The notes beneath the pieces are model-generated. The model searched no databases. It was not told the origin of the DNA and saw nothing but the letters and a program-made list of their open reading frames with translations. Source: Anisus vortex (Eukaryota; Mollusca; Gastropoda; Planorbidae). From it: DNA of 64,000 bases. Shown one piece after another: positions 56,335-64,000 of the stretch. Position numbers and translations under genes: made by a program. The stretch covers positions 37,501,118 to 37,565,117 of the forward strand of contig OX421498.1 in the NCBI GenBank assembly GCA_949126835.1, read 5' to 3'. Within the stretch, counting starts at the first letter, position 1, and each line of letters starts with the position of its first letter.

Positions 56335-56840
56335 TTGAGTTTTAAAATGATGCTAGGTTGCTGGTTTTCTTGGTTTATTCAAGCAACCCAATCCATGCCA
56401 CAAATGCCACTTGGGAAGAAAGACAATTTGTATGAGTTTGTCTTCGAATATGGAATAGTATTTTTATCACCAGGTCTTTTTGAGTATTATAAAAGATCAA
56501 TGTGTTGTATTTGTAAGTTAGAATTTAATGCTTTGTGTATTATTATTACTTTACTCTTTGCCCTTCTATCCTCTAGTGTTTCTAGGTTTAGTGTTTTAAC
56601 TATTGGTGTTTCTCTTGTCAGTTGTGAAAATTCACTAGTAATGAACCTTGCAGATCTGTTCTGAATTTGTTCTAATTTTCTATTTACTTTTCTTTAATTA
56701 AAAATATTGGTAATTTATAAAGCGCTTCTACCCATGCTTTAGTTGATGGGTCCCATACAGAAGATGCATATTCTAATATTATAGGTCTAACTAATGGGAG
56801 ATAGCATTTTAGTTTTAAGATCATGTTACATTTGTAAAGT
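56335..56840 (-). pseudogene. LINE C-terminal fragment, minus strand
   Basis: The minus strand reads LVRPIILEYASSVWDPSTKA, then NRSARFITSEFSQLTRETPI, LNLETLEDRRAKSKVIIIHK and FFPSGI. These are the RPxLEYASxVWDP, NRxARF and LxxRRxxxxL blocks that close CR1/Jockey-type LINE polyproteins. Stops and frame breaks show decay. Its end matches the tails at 30440 and 63437. Confidence 0.75.
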
Positions 56841-57592
56841 TTCCATTTTATGAAGGCTCAAGTTTTAATTATTTGTAATTACTTCAGCAAAACAAGGATT
56901 CCAGGATAATTGATCCTTTGTCTTGACTCCTTGGTACTTTGCATTTTTTAGTTCGAGTTACATACAGTTCAAACAATTAATGCAGTGAGACGACAATGAT
57001 ACAGGAAAAGGCCAATTAGAGTAAGGAATAGCGCTAAGACTTTAACTTTCCTTCAATTCTGGAAAAAAACTGTGTGTCCTATGCTTACTCTGTTCGACAG
57101 TTAGCCTTATATTTTGATAAAGGTTTTTAACAAAAAAATAAAAATATTTTTTTGAATATGTTTTTCTATTTAATTCTATTTAATTTTTTGGGGGGAGCAA
57201 TTAGAACTGTTAGATAAAATATCCAAGATTTTAATATAAGATACATTGTTACTTACATAACATACAATAAACATCACATAATCATTATACAAGATACAAC
57301 ATAAAAAAATCAACATACAAAATTCAACATAACTTAACAAAATACAACATTGCATAATCCACATACAAGATACAACATCACATAATCAACATACAAAGAT
57401 ACAACATAATTAACATGCAAGAGATACGACAATTCAACCTAGAAAAGACTGAACTATGAAGAAATGGTCAATATACAGAACAGGCAGGGGACTTCAAGAT
57501 AAGAATGAAATGAAACAGACATAAGACATTTTTAACAACCACTGACTGAGTGACAAGACAGACAAAAATACACTACAAGTGGATGGAAGGGC

Positions 57593-58312
57593 GGGGAGCG
57601 GAAACAGAAATAGTAAGTTGTGTGCGGGGAGTGGAAGCAGAAATAGTAAGTTGTGTGCGGGGAGTGGAAACAGAAATAGTAGGTTGTGTGCGGGGAGTGG
57701 AAACAGAAATAGTAGGTTGTGTGCGGGGAGTGGAAGCAGAACTAGTAAGTTGTGTGCGGGGAGTGGAAACAGAAATAGTAGGTTGTGTGCGGGGAGTGGA
57801 AGCAGAAATAGTAGGTTGTGTGCGGGGAGTGGAAGCAGAAATAGTAGGTTGTGTGCGGGGAGTGGAAGCAGAACTAGTAGGTTGTGTGCGGGGAGCGGAA
57901 GCAGAAATAGTAGGTTGTGTGCGGGGAGCGGAAGCAGAAATAGTAAGTTGTGTGCGGGGAGTGGAAGCAGAAATAGTAGGTTGTGTGCGGGGAGTGGAAG
58001 CAGAAATAGTAGGTTGTGTGCGGGGAGTGGAAGCAGAAATAGTAGGTTGTGTGCGGGGAGTGGAAGCAGAAATAGTAGGTTGTGTGCGGGGAGTGGAAGC
58101 AGAAATAGTAGGTTGTGTGCGGGGAGTGGAAGCAGAAATAGTAGGTTGTGTGCGGGGAGTGGAAGCAGAAATAGTAGTTTGTGTGCGGGGAGTGGAAGCA
58201 GAAATAGTAGGTTGTGTGCGGGGAGTGGAAGCAGAAATAGTAGGTTGTGTGCGGGGAGTGGAAGCAGAAATAGTAAGTTGTGTGCGGGGAGTGGAAGCAG
58301 AACTAGTAGGCT
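57593..58312. repeat. 33-bp minisatellite, about 22 copies
   Basis: Units contain GTGTGCGGGGAGTGGAAGCA then GAAATAGTAGGTT, with AAAC/AAGC and AAATA/AACTA variants. Because 33 is divisible by three and the unit lacks stops in several frames, open frames of 250-280 codons appear on both strands. They are artefacts of the array. Confidence 0.97.
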
Positions 58313-58760
58313 GTGGCAACCAAAAAAAAAAAGATGTTTGTGATTTTATCACATTTGGTAATTTATAGAAATTGTTTGTTTGTAATGAAAAATGTTTATG
58401 TGTAAACAAAAGTAGGAAGAAGCAGTTTGAGATAATGAGGCAGAGAGCTCATAAAAAAATCATTGGAGGCCAGGCAATATCTCTTGGATCTAAGGGGCAG
58501 TAATCATTATTCTCTCTCTGTTTCCCTCCCCCTGCCATTATCCCACACACACACCATTAGCCTGAGCACTGTGACAATAGTTAAATAATTGAATGAGTTT
58601 GATGTTGGATTACAACAACATTCTCTCTCTGACTGTAGGTAGAACAAGCATGTCAGACTTGGTGAGAAAAACACACAGAAACTATTTCATTATTTACTGA
58701 TTGAAATATACAGGTAAGGGAAACATTTCTTTTAGATCTTTTTTTTTTTTTTGTTACTAA

Positions 58761-58991
58761 CAGTGCTTTTTTTGTGATGGTACGCACCGGTACGGCGGTA
58801 CCGGCACCTTTTTCAATGTGGGGAACAAATTATTACTTTCCTTGTATTTTAACGTTTATTATTAATATTATTATATTAATAATTTGTTAAAATTGAATTA
58901 TTTTAAAATTGCGCGCAATAAGAATTAAAATATAAAATGCGAAACTGCTTTAAAAGTTAGGCACCTATTTTTTTTTACAAAAAAAGCACTG
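58761..58991. mobile_element. small hAT MITE, 231 bp, perfect 8-bp TSD
   Basis: Both ends read CAGTGCTTTTTTTGT (15 bp, perfect). GTTACTAA is duplicated exactly at 58753-58760 and 58992-58999. Inside is a GTACCGG-rich stretch. No coding capacity. Confidence 0.93.
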
Positions 58992-58999
58992 GTTACTAA

Positions 59000-59630
59000 T
59001 AATATTGTTTTTTTCTTATTTAAAGACCAAGTGAAGAGGTTTTTCTCAAGGGACGAGATTTGGAATAGCCTCATACGGAGGTGACGTTTGAGAAAGGAAA
59101 TAAACAAACAAAACTCGACACTATAAATCTATATTTAACCATTTTGTTAAGAATAAAAACCGAAAATAGATTCAAAACATGTGGCAATAGATTCAAAACA
59201 CGTGACAATATTCATTTTTCCGAGTCGAAACCCTTAATCTGGCGTCGCTTTCATATGTTGTTGGAAATAAAAACATCTCAAATGGCTACGAGATTTGGAT
59301 GTTTCCTCTGAAAAACACACACATTTTCATGCAAATATTGAACTAATTACTTAAAATTTATCTTTGGTATCTTGTATAAATGATTTTTCATTAACATTCA
59401 GATACTGAATACACTATTTACTATCAAAATGAAACGTTAACTCAATTTTGATAAAAAAGCTCTTCACTTGGTCTTTAAGAAGTTTATTGGTTAAAGGAAC
59501 ACAGAATGTAGTATAAATGAACACAGAATGTAGTATATATTATTTTGAGCTAATCTTTCATAATTTAAGAAAATACAAAAAACAAACAAGGCTAAAATAA
59601 AAAGGACAAAGAAAAGAGAAAATAAAACAT
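59000..59630. other. no gene seen
   Basis: AT-rich. A short two-copy duplication GAACACAGAATGTAGTATA is at 59498-59540. Nothing else supported. Confidence 0.5.
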
Positions 59631-59637
59631 GGTTTCT

Positions 59638-59786
59638 GTGTCTGACAGTGAGAATGTGTCTGACAGTGTTTCTGTGTCTGACAGTGTTTCTGTGTCTGAC
59701 AGTGTTTCTGTGTCTGACAGTGTTTCTGTGTCTGACAGTGAGAATGTGTCTGACAGTGTTTCTGTGTCTGACAGTGAGAATGTGTC
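59638..59786. repeat. 18-bp minisatellite (GTGTCTGACAGTGTTTCT)
   Basis: About 8 units of GTGTCTGACAGTGTTTCT, some with AGTGAGAAT in place of AGTGTTTCT. Confidence 0.92.
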
Positions 59787-59874
59787 ATGACTAAAACCAA
59801 AGTCTAAAACTTATATAACAATGAGGACGAATCATGGCACACACACATACACACACACCAGTAATGAGACAAAT

Positions 59875-59945
59875 GTACCAATGGGACCAGGATTTGAACC
59901 AAGCACCTTCAGATTGAAAGTCAATCTTGTTACAAGTTGTCCATT
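59875..59945 (-). repeat. tRNA-derived SINE head, minus strand
   Basis: Reverse strand: AAGATTGACTTTCAATCTGA, AGGTGCTTGGTTCAAATCCT and GGTCCCATTGG give a B-box and anticodon-arm-like segment, but the acceptor stem and D arm do not fold, so this is a SINE head or tRNA relic. Confidence 0.4.
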
Positions 59946-60171
59946 AAATAACTTTAGACTGGAATGACCCGTTTAGATGAAATGATAGATAAGTCGCTAA
60001 GCCCCTCTGTGTGAACAAGAACTTTTATTACAATAGTTATAAAAATTCGTTTCTGAACCATACACATTTTTTTTTTCAATCAATATTGTTATTAAATAAT
60101 GAATTGGTTGAAAGATAAACATAATACAACAACACTTTATTAAATCCGTTTGTCTTAAATCTCTCATTTTA

Positions 60172-60590
60172 GTCTTAAATCTCTCATTTTAGTCTTAAAT
60201 CTCTCATTTTAGTCTTAAATCTCATTTTAGTCTTAAATCTCTCATTTTAGTCTTAAATCTCTCATTTTAGTCTTAAATCTCTCATTTTAGTCTTAAATCT
60301 CTCATTTTAGTCTTAAATCTCTCATTTTAGTCTTAAATCTCATTTTAGTCTTAAATCTCTCATTTTAGTCTTAAATCTCTCATTTTAGTCTTAAATCTCT
60401 CATTTTAGTCTTAAATCTCTCATTTTAGTCTTAAATCTCTCATTTTAGTCTTAAATCTCTCATTTTAGTCTTAAATCTCTCATTTTAGTCTTAAATCTCT
60501 CATTTTAGTCTTAAATCTCATTTTAGTCTTAAATCTCTCATTTTAGTCTTAAATCTCTCATTTGAGTCTTAAATCTCTCATTTTTACTCT
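60172..60590. repeat. 20-bp minisatellite (TCTTAAATCTCTCATTTTAG)
   Basis: About 21 units of TCTTAAATCTCTCATTTTAG, a few shortened to 18 bp. On the + strand each unit looks like a branch-point, pyrimidine tract and AG. Confidence 0.96.
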
Positions 60591-61237
60591 GATGACTTCA
60601 AAAGTCTTAGTGAAAACTAATGAATTAATTTATTGAAATATATTGGTCAGTTTAGTACCAAAGTAACACCTGTTCTGAGCTCTCTCTCTAACCATATTTT
60701 AAACTTGTGTAGTAAAAAAAGTCAATTATGTGTTATTTTCTGAGAATTTGAGAGTTGTTCATTTGGGAAATTTGATCTCTTATATTTTGGTGATAACCTA
60801 CCTTTCTAGAAAAAAAATTCAAACTGAAATATGCTTTTTCGGTGGCACCGAGACTTTGTGAGATTTATCTACAGATTTACCCATTTTATTGAGATTTATC
60901 TACATTGTATATACAGTTGAAAAACAATTACTTCACCCTTTGCAAGACCAGAAATTTAAAGTTTTAATTGAACTGATTTCAAACCTCAACAGGCTTCTGA
61001 GTTTTGATTGCCCTAATCTTTGGCCTGGAGATTTTGTAGGCCGTTGAAAGACTTAAGGACTAGATCGTCAAATGATCAGTGCCTACATACTGATTTTATT
61101 TTCCTGATAAGACAATAAATGTAGGACCAGAGACGCAGAGTTTGTATTGGATGGAGTGAAAATGGGTAAAAAATGATAATGAATGCAGAGAGAAAAAAAA
61201 ATGTTTGTCATCAGGCAATTCAACCGAGGACAACAGA

Positions 61238-61612
61238 TCAATTCCCACCAGTCACTCACTATTCCATCAATCAATGTGTCCCAGTCACTCCCTATTCCAT
61301 CAATCAATGTGTCTCAGTCACTCACTATTCCATCAATCAATGTGTCTCAGTCACTCACTATTCCATCAATCAATGTGTCTCAGTCACTCCCTATTCCATC
61401 AATCAATGTATCTAAGTCACTCAATATTCCTTCAATCAATGTGTCTCAGTCACTCACTATTCCATCAATCAATGTGTCTAAGTCACTCACTATTCCATCA
61501 ATCAACGTGTCTCAGTCACTCACTATTCCATCAACCAATGTGTCTAAGTCACTCACTATTCCATCAATCAATGTGTCTAAGTCACTCACTATTCCATCAA
61601 TCAATGTGTCTA
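61238..61612. repeat. 33-bp minisatellite, about 11 copies
   Basis: Units contain TCACTCACTATTCCATCAAT then CAATGTGTCTCAG, with CTAAG and CCCTA variants. Open frames through it (up to 159 codons) are repeat artefacts. Confidence 0.95.
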
Positions 61613-61619
61613 ACATGTT

Positions 61620-62270
61620 CACTTTTTCTTTACTGACTAAATCGACGATTAAAATGCTTTAGAAAGCAATGATCAAATCGTATTTTAAATTGACATAATA
61701 TAAAGTTTCACTGCTGCTAAGCTTTGTTACTTGTTTCAAGTAGAAGTAAAATCTACAGGTAAACAAAATGATTTAGCACAAAATAATGGCCAGAAGAGGA
61801 AGTTTATTTTTTTTTCCAAATTGATATTGGCTACTGCAACAACCAGGTTCCAAAAAAAGATTGGCTAATGTCAGACGCCACTTGAGTTGACAAAACGTGG
61901 CAGTGAGATTTTTACGATGAACATTAATTCGAACACTAAGGACCAGCTGTCAGCCTCATGGTGTACAGCTAAAGTAGTACCATAAATATTTATTCATAAA
62001 AAGAAACAATTATAAAGTTTTGTTTTTTTAAATATTACAGATGAAAAAAAGAAATAGTTAACTGTTTCATAAAGATCTCTCATCTTGGAAATTTTTTATT
62101 ATTCCCCATTATTCTTCCCCGAGTGTTCATTAATTACTGACTGCAAAAATAGGACTACCTTTTTTACTGAAAAAAATTAATTATTACACTATTAGATCAG
62201 TAACTCTTGTGTATTTTTATTTTTTGTTTTAATAAAAAAAGTTAATATAAAATATTTTTAAAAATTAATT
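61620..62270. other. AT-rich stretch upstream of the GPCR, no gene seen
   Basis: No coding sequence found. The TTAATTTCCAG at 62265-62275 looks like a splice acceptor immediately before the GPCR start codon. Confidence 0.5.
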
Positions 62271-62286
62271 TCCAGGAAACATTGTA

Positions 62287-63315
62287 ATGTGTTCAGTGAA
62301 TGACACTTTTGTGATCGACAAAGAACTCAGAGCTTTCCACTCGGCAATGTCCATGTCATTAGGCTTCCTAGGAACTCTAGGGAATTTCGTGTCCATTTTC
62401 CTAATCGTGAAGTACCAACTGTACAGCAACTGCACTGTCTTGATGATTGTCAACCTCTGTGTGGCCAACCTGGTCAGCACCGCGCTCATACTGCCCGTGA
62501 TCTCAGCAAGCAACTTCTACCAGCACCGGGTGCTGGGCGAGGAGGTCTGCCGAGGCTTTGCCTACGTCATGTACGTGGTCATCACGACCGAGTGTCTTGT
62601 GCTGATGCACATCACGGTTGGTCAGTACCTGGCCATCATCCACAACATTAAATACCAGAAGTGCCGGGTCAAAGTCGCGCCCTGCCTTCTGCTTGGCATG
62701 CCTTGGCTTGTGGCACTGTGCATATACGTTGTTCCCTTGGCCCATGCATGGGACGAGTTCGGCTACGACCCACGGCGAGGCTACTGCACTATGCTAAACA
62801 TCAACGGCAATCGCAGCTTCCACTCTGTCCTCAGCATCTTCTTCATATCCGTGACATCCACTGTCACCCTCTACTGCTATGCCTCCATTTATTACGTCCA
62901 CTTCAAGTCCCACAAAAAGATTCTCACCTCGGCTGTGGAGGCTACCACAAGGTTCAGAGGCCAGGCCCGCAATACCCAGCTCATTAAAATGATCACAGTC
63001 ATCCTCATCAACTACGCCGTCACGTATATTCCATTCCTCATCATCAGCATCATTGACCCATGTGCAAAGAAGGCGCCGCTGTTCCTGTATTCTGCTGTCA
63101 TTTACATCTCTTGGTCACACACTGCCACAAACCCCATCATCTACGCTCTAATGAACACCAAAATCAACGCAGTGTGGAGACACTTCCTGTCCTGTGGCGG
63201 CAAATGTAACAGGACGGCAACGCTCAAAATCGCTCAAGCGGAAAATCAGGTGGAACGGAAAACCAGTGAGAACAGCCTGCCTCTTAATGGTGTAAAAATT
63301 CAAGACATTGAATAA
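62287..63315 (+). CDS. class A (rhodopsin-type) G protein-coupled receptor, 342 aa
   Basis: Seven hydrophobic segments: roughly residues 24-44, 52-74, 91-119, 131-152, 178-203, 232-257, 263-289. Landmarks: G-N (N33) in TM1, conserved Cys88 and Cys167 for the extracellular disulfide, W140 in TM4, P249 in TM6 and NPIIY (282-286) in TM7. Unusual: the TM2 aspartate is Asn61 (LCVANL), the DRY motif at the end of TM3 is G-Q-Y (112-114), and the TM6 toggle Trp is Tyr247. A glycosylation site NDT is at residue 5. The N-terminus is short. It resembles orphan peptide/Tre1-Moody/melatonin-like receptors, but I cannot name the ligand. An acceptor-like TTTCCAG 11 nt before the ATG suggests an upstream exon, which could be untranslated. 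It may lie within a 5' intron of BLTP3 on the opposite strand. Confidence 0.88.
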   Translation: MCSVNDTFVIDKELRAFHSAMSMSLGFLGTLGNFVSIFLIVKYQLYSNCTVLMIVNLCVANLVSTALILPVISASNFYQHRVLGEEVCRGFAYVMYVVITTECLVLMHITVGQYLAIIHNIKYQKCRVKVAPCLLLGMPWLVALCIYVVPLAHAWDEFGYDPRRGYCTMLNINGNRSFHSVLSIFFISVTSTVTLYCYASIYYVHFKSHKKILTSAVEATTRFRGQARNTQLIKMITVILINYAVTYIPFLIISIIDPCAKKAPLFLYSAVIYISWSHTATNPIIYALMNTKINAVWRHFLSCGGKCNRTATLKIAQAENQVERKTSENSLPLNGVKIQDIE

Positions 63316-63436
63316 AACAATCAACAGGCCGTTACTTAAATAAAAGCAGTGTTGAAAACTTGGAAGAGAAGAAAGGAGAGAGAGAGATGCTTAAATCTTT
63401 ATATGAATGCAAGAAAAAATCCATATAAGTACTCTT

Positions 63437-63625
63437 TCTTTCGGAGTGGCATCTGGGCGTAGAATGGGTTGCTTGAACAAGGCACACAAAAAACAGTAAC
63501 TTAACATCATTTAAAACACTAATCAGAATGCAAGACTAGACTCAAACCACTAATAAGCGTAGGATGCAAAAAGCTTCTTTATAAAAGGAGCGTCTGTAAC
63601 ATGCAAGATAAGATATGTCAGTCAA
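63437..63625 (+). repeat. LINE 3' end copy
   Basis: TTTCGGAGTGGCATCTGGGC, AATGGGTTGCTTGAACAAGG and TAACATCATTTAAAACACTA, then CTTCTTTATAAAAGGAGCGT and CAAGATAAGATATG match the copy at 30440-30625. Confidence 0.7.
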
Positions 63626-63629
63626 TTCT

Positions 63630-64000
63630 AAGAATGTCTGTATACAATTCCAAAGCTACCTACTGAATATTTTATATTCAATTAAAAGTTATGAACAGAC
63701 GGTTCAAGTTGGTGGAGGTAAAGCTCTGTTATGAATTAAATGTGGCTTCCTGATTGTTATATGAATGAATTGAAAACTAACACACAGTTTATGAGTTGAT
63801 ATATTGAAATAATAGTTATATGCTTAAATCTGCAATGTCTTGTATATATTTGAATAAATAAAGAATAATTTGAAACAAATGTATATAATTGGTTTATAAT
63901 TTATGTTGGTATATGAATGAAATTTGAAAACAATTTTCATGAATTATTTGTGTGGATTATTTGAATGAAGATTGTGCAGCTCTAAAGATCAAGTTTGTCA
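63630..64000. other. AT-rich stretch, nothing seen
   Basis: No gene or repeat supported. An AATAAATAAAG at 63852-63862 could serve as the GPCR polyadenylation signal, about 540 nt after the stop. Confidence 0.45.

Noticed and set aside
57550..58409. Open frames of 254-278 codons on both strands
   Set aside because: They are made only of the 33-bp repeat, which is divisible by three and lacks stops; frames exist on both strands at once and match no protein family.
59875..59945. tRNA-like sequence, minus strand
   Set aside because: The B-box and a stem are present but no full cloverleaf; treated as a SINE head.
61183..61662. Ser/Ile-rich frames up to 159 codons
   Set aside because: Artefact of the 33-bp array; no start context or domain.

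Overview
The window looks like nuclear DNA from an intron-rich, AT-rich animal genome, most likely a mollusc or another lophotrochozoan. That placement is inferred from gene content, gene structure and the crowd of SINE, LINE and hAT repeats; the sequence does not fix a species. Five conserved protein genes can be read. From left to right they are TOP3B (+, 17 coding exons, complete, 854 aa), RPL12 (-, 5 coding exons, complete, 165 aa), an SR splicing factor with an RRM, a CCHC knuckle and an RS domain (+, 7 coding exons including a 12-nt microexon, 294 aa), BLTP3/UHRF1BP1-type bridge-like lipid transfer protein (-, the last 10 exons, about 1,500 aa, N-terminal exons not found), and a class A GPCR read as one coding exon (+, 342 aa).

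Layout: 1-1.6 kb is AT-rich flank with a possible LTR. TOP3B fills 1.65-20.4 kb, its introns loaded with SINEs, minisatellites and DNA transposons. A 328-bp hAT MITE lies just beyond its 3' end. RPL12 (22.5-26.8 kb) has a hAT inside a hAT in intron 3. From 27 to 30.7 kb is a graveyard of LINE fragments on both strands plus a tRNA-type SINE. The SR gene spans 31.3-38.2 kb. A nearly intact RTE-type LINE with 15-bp target-site duplications sits at 39.27-42.44 kb. BLTP3 occupies 44.4-55.4 kb. From 56 to 61.7 kb there is little but LINE debris, a small hAT MITE and four minisatellites. The GPCR is at 62.3-63.3 kb.

The genes are housekeeping genes and do not form one pathway. TOP3B (DNA/RNA topoisomerase), the SR protein (splicing) and RPL12 (ribosome) all belong to RNA metabolism; BLTP3 moves lipid between membranes and the GPCR signals at the cell surface.

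The most interesting signals concern splicing. A 47-bp minisatellite in a BLTP3 intron carries an intact 5' splice site, preceded by a pyrimidine-rich tract and CAG, in nearly every copy; it appears to have grown out of the real exon end. SR-gene intron 3 holds a well-formed 174-nt candidate poison exon and a weaker relative of it. TOP3B exon 15 has a partial tandem duplication that leaves a decoy acceptor. One BLTP3 intron is GC-AG and is confirmed by reading frame. Several transposon insertions (TOP3B, RPL12, SR intron, right flank) keep exact target-site duplications, which allows the nesting order to be reconstructed.
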